Part shown: in pieces, positions 34,501 through 48,477 of the stretch
Position numbering within the stretch: position 1 is the first letter of the stretch
Layout: every line of letters begins with the position of its first letter
NCBI GenBank assembly: GCA_005765155.1
Contig: VCCP01000006.1
Coordinates: 2,492,501 to 2,556,500, forward strand
DNA from: Zelopaecilomyces penicillatus
Lineage: Eukaryota; Ascomycota; Sordariomycetes; Hypocreales; Pseudodiploosporaceae
Length of the DNA: 64,000 nucleotides
Direction of reading: 5' to 3'
Notes under the pieces: model-generated
What the model was told of the DNA's origin: nothing
What the model saw: the letters and a program-made list of their open reading frames with translations, nothing else
Databases searched by the model: none
Made by a program: the position numbers and the translations under genes

Positions 34501-37424
34501 AGATTATTAATAAAAAATAATAAATACCTATATATATAGCTTAAATAATTCTTTATATAAAGATTATATTTAATAAATAAGTTTTAATCCTTTTAATAGT
34601 ATTTATTAAAAATATATAAAATAAAGATAAAAAGATATTAAAATAAAAAACTATATTAATAAAATTAAAAATTAAAAAAAAAGATATTATATAATTTATA
34701 AATATATAAAGCTTAATTAAGTATTAAAATTATATCTATATCTTTAAAAAGATTTTATTAAAAAATAAATTATTATAACTTTATTATAAGAATCCTTATA
34801 TAGGATATTTTAATATAAATTAAATTCTTAAACATTTATCATATAAATTCTATTAATATTTTATAAATTAAAAGATTAAGGAATATATTATTAATTATAA
34901 TATTTATTAAAAAATAATATTATAATATTATTATTTATATAAATACTTTAATTCCTTATTAATCTTAAATTAATCTTAAAAAGAAATATTTATAAACTTT
35001 ATTATAGGATTTTTATTTATTATATTTAATAAAAAAGATATAAATATAACCCTAATAATTATAAATTAATATATAAAGTATTATTTATATTTTTTAATAA
35101 ATATAATTATTATTATAATAGATCTTATAAGATTATTTTATTAAAGATAAAATTAAAATATAAGATATTAAAAAGTATTATATTAAATAAAGACTTTATT
35201 TTTATAAATAAGTTTTAATTAAAACTTTATTATATATTTTAAATAAAAAGAAGGCTTTTAATAATATTTTATCCTTAAATTAATAAATAAATTAAATATA
35301 TAAATTAAATACTAGAATATTATTTATATTATTTTATAATAAAAGAATAAATAATATAAATAAATTTCTTTTAAATAATATAATTTATTTATAATTTAAT
35401 TATCTTTATAATAATTATTATCTCTTTTAATAAAGTATTATTTAAATATAAATTAAGCTTTTTAAATATTAAAAATAATATTATAAAAAAAGAGATATTA
35501 ATAATATAAAATTAATTAAAGAAATTAATAAAAATATAAGAAATATTATTAAAGTATTAATAATAAATAATTAAAAGTTAAATAAAAAACTATAATAAAT
35601 TATATATACTTTTAATACTTTAAAAAAAGAATATAATTATATTAAATATAAAGAATTTATAATTAAAGATAAAAAAGAAAATTAATATTAAGATTTATTA
35701 ATTTATTTTAAATTTTATAAAAGATTAACATATAAATATATTAATTAATATTATTTAAATAATATTTATAGATTTATAATATCTTTTATATTAATCTATG
35801 AAAGCTATAAATATAATAAATAAAAGATATTAATAATAATTTATTAATATTAGAATTAAAAAAAGATTAAATAAAAGATTAAGAAAATTAAGGATTAATT
35901 AAAAATTAAAAAAGAATTATATTATTTAATTAAATAATTAAGCTAGCCTTTTAAATATAATTAATAGATCTTAGTTAATAAAATAAATATTTTAAAGCTA
36001 ATAAAAAAATTTAAAAAGAATTAAATAAAAAGAAAGTATAAGCTAGATAAAGGTATAATATAATAGAATAAAAATATTATAGAATTATAATTATAAATAA
36101 AAAAATTTAAAAATTATATATTAGAAAATAATTTTTAATTTATATCTTTTAATCTATTATAAATAAATAATAAAATAAAAAAAGGATATAAATAATATAA
36201 TAAAAATCCTTTTATTATAAAATAAAATCTAAAAATTAATAGCTTAATAAAAATCTAATAATAATCTAATTATATTTATTTAAATCTAAAGGGTTATATA
36301 GCTTAAAGCTTATTATTAAGCTTAATAAAGTATAAAGGGTTTATATTAATTAACTTAATAAAAATAATATAAGTAATATATTTAATATACTATTAAAATA
36401 TAAAGCTAGTATTTATTTAAATAAGATAAAGGCTTTATATTATCTTTTATTTAATTAAATTAATCTTATATAGGATCTTAAGATATATTTATTAAGCTTA
36501 AATAATTTATTATAAAATTAATATTAAAATCTAAATAAAATATTTATATATTTATTTAAATATTTTATTATTTTTAAAAATAAAATTATTAAATAATTAA
36601 TAATATTTAATAGGCCTTCTTTTTCTTTTTATAAGCTTTATTAATTATAATATAAATTTTAATAGGATTAATAATTTTAAATAATTAATAATATATAATC
36701 TTAATTAATTTAAAAGCTAGATTAATCTTTAATAATATATTAATAATTTATTAAATAAAAATATTAATAAAAATAAAAAAGGCCTTATTATGAAAGCCTT
36801 TCTTCTTTTTATTTTAAATAATATATAGCCTTAATATTATAATTAGAAAATTAAATATATTATTTAATTTATAAATATTATTTAATATAAAGATTATAAA
36901 TTTAAATAATATCAAATTATTAATAAAACCCCTTTAAATATTATTATTCTATTTATTATTAATAGGTATTATTCTTATTATTATATTATTAATAATATAT
37001 TAATTTAATATTAATAAATAAGTATTAAAGTATTATTATTTTATTAAGCTTAATAACTCTTTTTATTATTTTAATATTAATTATTATAATTATTTTTATA
37101 TAATATATATATTATATATATTATATAATAATTAATTTAATATAATTTAATTACTTTATAGCTATATAGGTTTAGATAATAGATCTTTAAAAGATATAAT
37201 AATATAAGAAAAGATAATAAAATAATAATAAAATAAAAAAGATAAATAAAAGAGATATAATAAAAGATATAATTATAAATAAAAACAAATATAATAAATT
37301 TAAGTTTTAAGAAAATAAAAATTCTAAAATTCTAAAATAATAATAATAGGGAAAATCTATTATAAGGTAATAGATATATAATTAAGGTATTAGGATATTA
37401 TTTTTAAAAGAAGAGATAATTATA

Positions 37425-37985
37425 ATAGGATTAAATACTTAAATAGCTAATTATAATATATAACCTAAAGGATTATTAATTATTAAAGCTTTATTAGCCT
37501 TTTATATTTAAAAGGTATAAAAGAAAAGAGATTTAATTTAAGTATAAGTCTTATTATTAATTAATTACTTAAAGCTATACAATTCTATTTAATTATACCT
37601 AGAATTCTCTTTATAAACCTAAGCTTATAATATAGCCTTTTCTTTATTTTATATTATATATTTTAAGGTCATATTTACTTTATTAGCTTAAATCTATTAA
37701 TTATTATATTAAAGGGTTTTTATATTAAATTAAAATTAAAATTTTAATCTTTTCTATAAGTATTATTAAATATAATAAGCTAGTCTTAAAAAGGCTTAAA
37801 TAATACCTAGTATCTCTATTATTAATATAATAAATATACTATCTATTATATAAATAATTAAAGATAGTATATAAATATATAACAGAAAATATATTAATAA
37901 TATTATTAATATTATTAATATAGCTATTTATAAAGCCTTTTAACTAATATTAGATTATAGTTTAAGCTTTAATTTAAGCCTATAA
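37425..37985 (+). repeat. LTR-like direct repeat, right copy
   Basis: About 560 bp. Its first 195 bp match 31375-31570 and its last 85 bp match 31290-31374. It is less decayed than the left copy, keeping scattered C and G. No coding content. Confidence 0.4.
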
Positions 37986-38449
37986 TAATTAGTATTAAAT
38001 TAAATAATAATATATAATATTAAAATAATTTTATTATTTATATTAAATCTTATATAATATTAATAATCTCTTTTATTTTAAAATAAAAACCTTATTTTTA
38101 ATTTTAAAGTATTTTTTATAAATAATAATATTATTCTTTATATTTAATATATAATATATCTTATCTTTATAATTTATAATTTATATTAAATTAATATATT
38201 AAATATAATACTTATATATTTATTTAATTAAAGCTTTATAATTATAAATTAATAAAGCTAGCTTTAATAATTAAATTATTTTTAATATTAATATTAAATT
38301 TATCTTTTTTTTAAATAAATATATAATAAATTTATATATAAAATTAATTTATTATCATTAGATAATTTAGACTTTTATAATAATTTATTTATTAATATTA
38401 ATATTATTTTATAATATAATTAATATTATAAATAATCCTTAATAATTTA

Positions 38450-38924
38450 TATTATAATTTGCAGTATAAAGTTATAACTAAAGCTAGTAGCGATAGCAGT
38501 GGAAGAAAGGCAGCAAATAATTATCCAGAGTGAAGTCTGTAGAAAAGAAGAAAGAAGTGATTAAATTGCTGATAGAGAAAGAAAGCAGGATTCAACTAGG
38601 AATCTAGCTATCTTATATATCTAAATAATACTAGGATTATTTAAAATTATTTAAGAATTCCAAATAATATTTCTTTAGATTTATAAGCATTCCAAATAAT
38701 AAGAAAGGGAGAGGTATAAGGGATAAGCCCTTATTTTACTAGTCTAGCCTGATATAGCAGGTCAGGCTGCACGGGCTTTTTAGGTCTTATAGCAGGTCAG
38801 GCTGCTACCTTATAGCAGGTCTGGCTGCTAGGGCTATAGCAGGTTTAGCTGCTAAGCTGTAATAGATCTAGCTATTAGTCTTATAATAGATTAGGCTGTT
38901 ATATAAAACCCACTTATTTTAACA
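38450..38924 (-). repeat. Solo copia LTR
   Basis: 475 bp, plus-strand ends TATTATAATTTGCAG and TTATTTTAACA, flanked by perfect ATTTA duplications (38445-38449 and 38925-38929). No internal sequence on either side, so it is the product of LTR-LTR recombination. It carries the six-unit AGCAG...CTGCT array. Confidence 0.9.
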
Positions 38925-38929
38925 ATTTA

Positions 38930-39036
38930 TTATCTTTATTATCTTTATTATCTTTATTATCTTTATTATCTTTATTATATAATCCTTATTCTTTCTAAAA
39001 GAAAATTATTAAATATTATTATAAATAAGACTTCTT

Positions 39037-39071
<35 letters not shown>

Positions 39072-41286
39072 TTCATTTATTTATTTATTTATTTATATAA
39101 ATACTTTAAAAAGATAGTATATTTAATTAATATTGTTTTAATAGTTATTATTATATTCTTTTTATAGAATATTAATATTAATATTATAATTATATCTTTA
39201 AAAATAAAAATAAAAATAAAACTATATTTAAAGCTTTAAATAATATTAAGAATATTAATATATTATATTAATAGAATTTATATATTTATAATAGGATTAT
39301 AAGATATAAGTAATATTTATTTTAAATAGTATATAATCTTTAGGTATATACTATCTCTTAGTTTACTTTTATTATTATAATATAGATAAAGTAAGTAAAA
39401 GTCTTTTATAATAATAATACTTAAATATAATTATTCTTATCCTGCTTAATTATTATAAATTAAATCTATTATTATAATATTATAAAAAAAAGAGGTAATT
39501 ATTTATATAATTTATTATAAGATTAATATAAGAAGAAATTATAAAGCCTTATATATATATTAAAGATATTATATTTTAAAGGATTTTATATTTTTTAATT
39601 AGCTTTTAAATAAAATAAATAAATAAAAGATTATAGCTTTAAAAGTATTTATTTATACTTTTATAACTAGAATTTAAAAGAATATTATTTTAAACTTTTT
39701 AATATATAAGAAAGATATATAAGATTATTATTATATTTTAAATATAGCTTTATATATAATATATTTTATTATAAAATTTTATATCTTTATTTTCTTAAAT
39801 AATTAATAAAATAGCTTTAAATAATAAATAATAAAATAAATAAAAATATATTTCTATAAATATATTAAAATTATTTAAAATATCTTTTAATTTATTAAAT
39901 ATATCTTTTTTATATATATTTAATCTTTTATTATTTTTAGGATTTTATAGTATTTAAAATATTTATATTTAAAGTATTTAATATTTAATATAAATAAAAC
40001 TATAATTCTTTTTAAATATTTTAATAATTATATATAAATAAATAAAAGAAAAGATTATTATAATATATTTAAATTATTTAAATTTAAATAAAAGATAAAT
40101 TATATTTATTTATATATATTTATTAATAAAACCTATTATTTAAGATTTAAGATAATATTTATAGCTTTTTATTTAGCTTTAAAAAAATAAATAAAGAATA
40201 CCTTTATTATTATAATATTATTATTAAATTTAATAATATTATATATAACTATAAAAAGCCTTTTATATATTAAATTAATAAAGAATCTTTATCTTTTTTT
40301 AATAATTAATAAGAATATTTCTTTTTAATTATAAATATAATAATTCTTTATAAAAATAAAGCTTATTAAAGCTTAACTTTATAAAAATAATACTATTATA
40401 AGTTTTAGATTATATTAATCTTTTATAATTATTTAATATAGTTATTAATAAGCCTTATAAATAAATATTCTATTAAATTATAAACTATTATATTAAATAA
40501 TATAGATTCAAAAAGCAAATTATATAAAAAATAATAAATAAATATATTAAAATAATATTTACTATTATTAAAGCTTATTAATAATTTTTTAATAAACTAG
40601 ATTTTATAAAAATAATCTTTTTAAATTATTATATTAATATTAATATTTAATTTAATAATATTTAAAATTTATTTATTAAAATAAAAGATATTTTTTTTAT
40701 AAACTTAATTTTATAAAATAAAGAAATATATAAAAAGCCTTTTATAAAGTTTAAAAATATTATTATAATACTTTATAATAAATTAATTTAAATATTAAAT
40801 ATAAGTTTTTAAAGTTATTATTTATAATAATTAAAAAGATTAATTATAAAATTATAATATTAAAAATTTATTTATAAATAATCTTAAAATAGTTTTAATT
40901 TTTAATTTTTATCTTTATATATATATAATTATATTATATAATTTAAAAAGAATTAAAATTAAAATATTTTATAATATATAGCTTTATTTAATTATATTTT
41001 ATTAATTATAATATATATATATAAAAGGATATATTAAAGTATTATTATTAGATTTAATAAAATAATATAATACTTAAGATTTTAATTTTTAAAATTAAAT
41101 AATTAAATAAAGAATAATTTATTTAATTATATAAAGAAATTATAATTATTTTTAAAAATTATATTTTCTTAATTAATTAATTAATTAATAATATTATTTT
41201 TATAATCTTATATAAGATAATATAAATATTAATATAATTAATTTAAGCTTTTATTTATTATAATTTAAATAAATAATTAATAAAAA
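38930..41286. repeat. AT-rich tract with microsatellites
   Basis: Starts with a 9-bp repeat TTTATTATC (38929-38977) and holds a TTTA array at 39040-39096 with one C interruption. No frame of interest. Confidence 0.6.
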
Positions 41287-41490
41287 TATTGTAATTTATA
41301 GTATAAGGTTATAACTAAAGCTAGTAGCTATAGTAGTGGAAGAAAAGCAGCGAATAATTATCCAGAGTGAATTCTGAAGAAAAGAAAAAAGAAATGATTA
41401 TATTACCGATATAGCAGGTCGGGCTGCCCAAGCATCTTAGGTCTTACAGCAGGTCTGGCTGCTATATAAAAAACCCACTTATTTTTAACA
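41287..41490 (-). repeat. Internally deleted solo copia LTR
   Basis: 204 bp keeping both LTR ends (TATTGTAATTTATAG and ATTTTTAACA) but lacking about 270 bp of the middle. Flanked by AAAAA on both sides, which would be the target duplication. Only two of the six AGCAG...CTGCT units remain. Confidence 0.8.
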
Positions 41491-41739
41491 AAAAAGAATT
41501 ATATTTTAAAAATAAATAATGTAATTTATAATATATATTAATATTATTATCTGTTATTATATATATTAAAAAAGATTATTTATAATTATTATTAAAAATT
41601 ATAAATAAATAAATTATTAAATATAGTTATTAATAAAATAATAAAATAATAAATAAATAATAAATATAAGATTTTTAAAGATAATATATAAGTAATAAAA
41701 CTCCAAATCAATAGTTATAACTAATTGTTTATAACACTA
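41491..41739. other. AT-rich DNA up to the SEC9 stop
   Basis: About 250 bp of A/T-rich sequence forming the 3' flank of SEC9. The transcript end must lie here. Nothing else seen. Confidence 0.35.
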
Positions 41740-43102
41740 TTACTTAATACGAGCTAGGCGCTCCCTATTCATTCTTGTAGCATCGTCTACTGCATCGCTC
41801 TGTAAAAGGCGTTAGCTGGCGAGAACGACTCGCTTGAAAGCTCAGATTGAACGCAATGCTTACCTTGTTCATGATTCTGTCGATCTGCTTGTTTTGTGCG
41901 TTAACCTCTTGCCCAATCGCCCTCCCTACCATATTCATCATCCTGACCTGCCCCGCAAGTTCGTCGATCCCCTCGTCAATCTGATCCTCCAGCTCATCCG
42001 CACCTTCTTCGTCATCCAGGTTGAACTTCCCATAATCTTTCTTGTGATTCTGCCGTGGGCGTGCAATAGTGTCAATATCTCGCATGTTGGTCTCCATACG
42101 CTGATTCGCAGCAAACCCATCGCGGCGAGTGGTTTCTCTTTGATCCCGCTCCATTCGATGACGATTGATTACGCTCTCATCTGCTCTCGCCTGACGCTGT
42201 TTGGATGTGAATGGATTTCCCACATGAACAGCAAACATGCTACCATTGAGCGTTTTTAGCTCAGCAGCCCTATCCTGAGCTACCTTGTTTTGGTTGGCAG
42301 CAAGGTCAAGATTCTTCTCTGTATTATGTAAACGTTCACCCTGAGCACCAAGTCGGGCTAGGGTGGCGCGCCCAACTTCGTTGGCTTGTCGAGCCATCTG
42401 AACTGATCGTGACACTGAAGACACGCTTTCTTGTTGTACTTGCCTCTTCTCCATGAGAATATCCTGAACGTCTGCTTCTTCTCGTTCTTCGGCCGTGAGC
42501 TCGCGCTGGTCACCATAGCCACCGTAAGAACCCCCACCAGCGCCGGACTGTCTGTAAGAGGCGCCAGGGGTCGATTTAGATACAAGCCCCTGTTGTTGTT
42601 CATATTTTTCTTGAGCGCCAGCGAATAGAGCATCCCGATTATTATCCAAATCCTCATCGTTCGGTTGACCAAAGCCACCATATCCACTAGGACCTCTGAG
42701 CCCGGTAGATTGATTACTTGGATGAACTAGACCAGACTGACTGTCGTATTTGTTTGAGCCATATCCCCCCCCTGATCCATATCGGTCATTACCATACCCT
42801 GATGAGGGAGGAGTTGTGTAGCCGCGGGCATTTGATACTGGTGGAGGTGGACCGCCATGTGAGCTACCAGCTTGAGCTACAGACCCCTGAGGATTGATGT
42901 TAAGGGGCTGTCCTTGAGCTGGTCGATGTGCGCTCATGTTTGCGTACTTTGTTTGATCGGCATAGGGGTCATTGCTACCTTGTTGGGCATAGGGATTCTC
43001 TGATGGCGGTAAGCCAGTAGCCTTCTTCCGGCTTCCAAAAAGTGAGCTACGATTCATATCTTCGCCATCATCATTCTTTTTCCCGAATCCGAACTTTTTC
43101 AT
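41740..43102 (-). CDS. SEC9: SEC9/SNAP-25-type t-SNARE (2 exons)
   Basis: Exon 1 is 43102-41864 (413 codons) and exon 2 is 41799-41740, with a 64-bp intron (GTAAGC...TTTACAG). Splicing converts the unspliced tail into RIMNKSDAVDDATRMNRERL and ends ARIK, the expected end of the second SNARE helix. Total is 432 residues. The N-terminal 180 residues are Gly/Ser/Pro/Tyr-rich and disordered. The first SNARE region spans about 205-270 (ADVQDILMEKRQVQQESVSS, RATLARLGAQGERL) and the second about 365-432 (LEDQIDEGIDELAGQVRMM). In the family, Sec9 pairs with Sso1/2 and Snc1/2 at the plasma membrane for secretion and hyphal growth. No Cys palmitoylation cluster, as in yeast Sec9. The gene stands alone in its island. 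Confidence 0.92.
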
Positions 43103-43300
43103 CTTGCAAAGTAGATTCGATCACAGGAAGATCTGGAAATATTAGCAGTGAGAGCAGAAGCGACCGTGTTGAGCAGATAGGTGTGAATGGGGATAGTATG
43201 GCGGAGTTGGGTGTATAGCCTGTAGTAGTTTAGGTGGATAAAAACATAAAGATACTCTAACCTAGTAAAGCAGAGATTATAAAACCAATTTAATAGATTG
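43103..43300 (-). promoter_or_regulatory. Upstream region of SEC9
   Basis: Only about 200 bp of normal composition precede the SEC9 ATG before the ATT microsatellite begins. No core element can be named. Confidence 0.35.
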
Positions 43301-43447
<147 letters not shown>

Positions 43448-46400
43448 TATTTTTTTATTTAATTAATTTAGCTTTATGAATTAAATTTATAATTAATAAA
43501 AATAATATATTTTTTAAGCTTTTTATTAAAATAAAGTATTTAATTTTATTTATAATATTAAATAAAAGATTAATTTTTTTTTATTATTAAATAAAAGAAT
43601 ATTAATTTAATTTATATATTATTATAATTAATATATTAATAATAAAGATTTATAAAACTTATATTATAAATAAAATATTATTAAATAAGATTATTATATA
43701 TAAATAAAAAAAAGTTTATTTTTGATTTAAATAATTAATAAATATTATTTTTAAATCTTTAATTTTTATAATATTTAAATAAATAATTAAAAAGGGTTTT
43801 ATAATTAAAGAAAATAAAAAGATAATTATTAATATTATAAAAATTATTAATTCTTTTAAGCTTTTTTTTATTAAAACTTATTATCTTATATTTTAAAAAT
43901 TTTTAAAAATTAATTTAATAATTTTAATTTTAAATTAAATAATAATAATCTTTTTAAAAACAAATTTATTAAGTAATAAAAATAAAGATTTTATAAAAGA
44001 AAGAATTATATTTAAATCTTATTAAAATATACTTATATTAAGAACTTTTCCAGATTAAAATTTATTTCTTTTTATTAAAATCTTATTAAATAAATTAATA
44101 TAAATCCTTTTAATATTATTTATTTATTTTTATTTAATTATAATTTTATAATTTTAATTATTTTAATTATTTTAATTATTTTAATTATTTTAATTATTTT
44201 AATTATTTTAATTATTTTTTATAATAATATTTTTAATATTTATTATATTTATTTATATAAATTTTATATAAATTTTATTTTTAAAATTAATTATATTTAT
44301 TTATATAAAGTTTATATAAATTTTATTTTTAAATTTAATTATATTTATTTATATAAATGTTATATAAATTTTATTTTTAAAATTAATTATATTTATAATA
44401 TATTTATTAAGATTAATAATTCTTTTAAATATTTTAATAAAGAAAAAATAATATATATAATAATATATTATACTTAAGGTTAATTAAATAATTAAAGATA
44501 GCTATATATAATTAAATATAAATATAAGACTTAAAATAATTAAAAAAAGTTATAAAGCTATAATAAATAAGAATAGACTTAAGGGGTTAATTAATTATCT
44601 TATTTTTAATCTAAGAATTAATTAGAAAATATTTAATTAATTATTAGGAATTATTTAAGAGTTTTAAAAAGATAAAAAAAGAAGCTTTAAATTTAATAAT
44701 AATAATACTTATAATCTAGATATATTTTATTTACTTATATAAACTAGCTTTTAAGGGCTATAATTAATATAGCTATCCTTTAATTATTTTTAATAAAAGG
44801 GATATATTTAATCTATATATTAAAACCCTTTTAATATATATTAAAGATATTTTTATTATTAATTATATTAATATTTATAATTATATTAATATTTATAATT
44901 ATATTAATATTTATGATTATATTAATATTTATAATTATATTAACATTTATAATTATATTAATATTTATAATTATATTAATATTTATAATTATATTAAGCT
45001 AATTTAATTATATAAATATTTTATTATTAAATTATTAAATAAATTATTTCTTTCTTTTAATCTATTTATAATTAAGTATTTCTTTTATATTAAATCCCTT
45101 TAAATCCCTTAATATCCTTAAAATCTTTAACTTTAATACTATCTTAGATAAAGGTAATATTATAGATTATATTTAAGCTTTATAATATTTTAATCTATTA
45201 AACTAGATTATATTATTAATAAATACTTTAAAAGATACTTTAATTATATTTTTAATCTATTATAAAATCCTTTTTATAATTAGCTTTATAAAATAAAATA
45301 AGATATAATTATTAAAGTATTTAATATAAGATATATATCTTTTAATAAAAAAAGTATTATTAAGATATTTAATCATCTTAATAATTATTATTCTTTTTAT
45401 AATATTTAATTATTATAAAAATAGTTTTTTAATACATTTAATTATAAACTCTTTCTTATATTTAATTAATTATATAAAAGGGATATAATATAAAAAGTAT
45501 TAGATTATATTTTATATTTTTAAATCTTTTCTTTTTAATAGACTTCTTATTTTCTTATTTAAAAGGTATTATTATTTATTAAATAATTAATAATTATTTA
45601 ATTAATTATTATTTATAAAAGTTAAGGCTTATTAATATTTGATAAATATTATATCTTTATTATTTAAAAGGTTTTATTATTTAAAAGGTTTTATTATATA
45701 ATATTCTTATTAATATTATATATTAATTATTCTTTAAATATAAGCTATTTTTTAAGCTTTTTAAAAAAAAATCAATAAATTAGATTTATTAATATATACT
45801 AGTTTTATATAAATAAAAATATTTAATCTTATAATCGTTTTTATAATAAAAATATAAATAAATTAATAATTTTTTAAATAGATTTAATTAATTAACATTT
45901 AAGGATTCTTTTTTTAAAGGCTTTTTATTTAAGTATAATTATTAAATTATTAATAATAGATTTTAAATAATAATTTTAATATTTTATAAAAGATAATATT
46001 TTAATTTTATTAATAAATTTAAATATTAATATAATAATCCTAATAATTAAATTAATAGATATATTAAAAATTAAATATAAAGCTTTTTTATATTTAAATT
46101 TATTTATTAATCTTTAAATAATTACTTTAATAAATAATAATAGCTTTTATAATCTAATTATTTAAATAAAAGATAATACTTTAATCTTTTTAAATAATAG
46201 AATTAAATAATTAAATTTTAATATAAAGAAAACTCTAATCTTTTTAAATATTATAATATAATATAATTATTAATTAAGAAAGATATAATATCTTTTAAAT
46301 AAATAAAATATAAAGCTTTATTAATAAATTAATTATAGATTTATTAATTATTAAGATCTTTTAAAATAATTTAATTAAAATTCTTAAAATATTTTAAAAT

Positions 46401-48002
46401 TATTAATTTATTAATAATAAGATATATTAAGGTATTATATATCCTTTTAATATAGATTATTATAATATAGATTTATTTATTAAAAAGATATTAATCTTTT
46501 AATAATAAAATAAAAAAGATATTAAAAAAGATATTAAATATCTTATTTTAGAATAATATAATTCTTTTGAAATCTTTATTAATCTAATAATAATAAAATT
46601 AATATTTAATTAATCCTTTAATTATAAGATAAATCTAAAAGAATAATAAATATTTATATTTTTAATTATAAATCTATTTTATATATAAAATTATAAGAAA
46701 TAAAAAATTAAATAAAAGATTTAATTTATAAAGTATTTATTTTTAAATATATATATAATATTAGGATTTATAAAGATATTATTAATAATATCTTTTAATA
46801 TAATTTAAAATAAAGGGATAAATATAAAATTAATAATTTAATCTTTTATTTTTAATATATATAATAATTAATAAAGCCTAATTAAATAATTATTTTAGTT
46901 TTATTTCTATAATCTATGTAAAAAAAGGTAAATTATAAATATAAATATAATTATCTTTATTATTATTATTTTATTATTAAAGTTTTAAAAGAGAAATAAT
47001 AATAGATTAAGCTAATTCTTTTAAAGGATTATAAAGCTAGATTGTATTTAAAATCCTATATTTAAAATAAGCTTATTATCTTTAATCCTATAATTATAGA
47101 ATAATCTATTTCTTTCTTTAAGCTATATATAATTAATTGTAATAAAGAGATATAAGGATTTATTATTTATTTAAAGAAAGAGTATTATAATCTTTTAATT
47201 CCTTTTTTATCTTAATATATTTTCTTTTTATATATTAAATAAAGAAGAATATAATTAAATAATAATAAAGATTAAAAAAGATAATAAATAAAAATACTTA
47301 TATTAAGAAATAATAAGTAAAGAAAAGAGTAAAGATATATATAATATAAAAGAGAGTATTTTAATAGAAATATAAGAGTTTACTTTAATCTTTTCTTTTT
47401 ATATATATATAATTATTTAATTAAAGATATCTTTTATTAAAGATAGCTATTCTTTAAATATAGCTTTTTATTATATTTATAATAATTTATAGTTAATAAA
47501 TAATATATATTTTCTATTTATATCTTATTTAATATAGTTATTTTTTAATCTTATATCTTTTTTTTATTTTAAAAAACAAATCTTTTTTTTCTTTAAATAA
47601 GATTTTTAATAGCTTTTTTATTAATATTAATATAAGTATTATTTAATTATAAATATTGATTATAATAATAGTTATTTATAACTTTTAAATATTTCTTTTT
47701 TTATAAATATAATTATCTTTTATAATATTATAGAATATATTTAATAATATTATAGAATATATTTAATAATATTATAGAATATATTTAATAATATTATAGA
47801 ATATATTTAATAATATTATATAGAATTAATTATATTATTCTATATTTATCTTTATTAAGATAGACTATATCCATAAATATTTCTTTAATATTTTAATAAA
47901 GTATTTTAAAAGGATTTATTCTTTATTTATTAATTATTATAGAATTATTAATTTAATCTTATATTTTTAATATATATAATTATTTTTAATTATTATTATA
48001 GC
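43448..48002. repeat. AT-rich tract with tandem and dispersed repeats
   Basis: No gene. Tandem arrays: a unit of about 60 bp repeated three times at 44240-44400, an 18-bp unit (AATATTTATAATTATATT) about seven times at 44868-44998, and a 21-bp unit (TTAATAATATTATAGAATAT plus A) about five times at 47720-47822. Positions 44440-44825 carry the dispersed repeat also seen at 21278-21660 and 51925-52190. Confidence 0.6.
44440..44825 (+). repeat. Dispersed AT-rich repeat, longest plus-strand copy
   Basis: Matches the reverse complement of 21278-21660 through most of its length, and 51925-52190 over its first 265 bp. Shared landmarks include AATAAGAATAGACTTAAGG and GAAGCTTTAAATTTAATAAT. Identity unknown; the absence of any frame suggests a non-coding element or destroyed end sequence. 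Confidence 0.55.
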
Positions 48003-48477
48003 TGTTAAAATAAGTGGGTTTTATATAACAGCCTAACCTATTATAAGACTAGTAGCTAGATCTATTATAGCTTAGCAGCTAAACCTGCTATAACCCTAGC
48101 AGCCAGACCTACTATAAGGTAGCAGCCTGACCTGCTATAAGACCTAAAAAGCCTGTGCAGCCTGACCTGTTATATCGGGCTAGACTAGTAAAATAAGGGC
48201 TTATCCCTTATACCCCTCCCTTTCTTATTATTTAGAATACTTAGAAATCCAAAGAAATATTATTTAAAATTCTTAAATAATTCTAAATAATCCTAGTATT
48301 ATTTAGATATATAAGATAACTAGATTCTTAATTAAATCATGCTTTCATTCTATATTAATAATATAATTATTTCTTTCTTTTTTTCTTTAGAATTTATTTT
48401 AGATAATTATTTACTACCTTTCTTTTATTATTATAACTATTAGCTTTAATTATAACCTTATACTATAAATTATAATA
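48003..48477 (+). repeat. Isolated copia LTR, plus sense
   Basis: 475 bp, ends TGTTAAAATAAGTGGG and TATAAATTATAATA. Unlike the other solo copies its flanks differ (ATAGC on the left, CTTAT on the right), so it lacks a target duplication. It may be the remains of a rearranged element or an inter-element recombination product. Confidence 0.85.

Larger units (their letters stand above)
30601..38449. repeat. Long AT-rich tract with decayed repeats
   Basis: About 7.8 kb, nearly pure A/T, without protein-coding potential. Within it are paired repeats listed separately (30771-31200 and 31375-31570 with 37425-37620). The spacing of the second pair suggests the shell of a heavily mutated LTR element, but no pol motif survives that I can read. 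Confidence 0.5.

Noticed and set aside
38929..39096. CRISPR-like regular repeats
   Set aside because: Simple microsatellites (TTTATTATC and TTTA) without unique spacers in a eukaryotic context.
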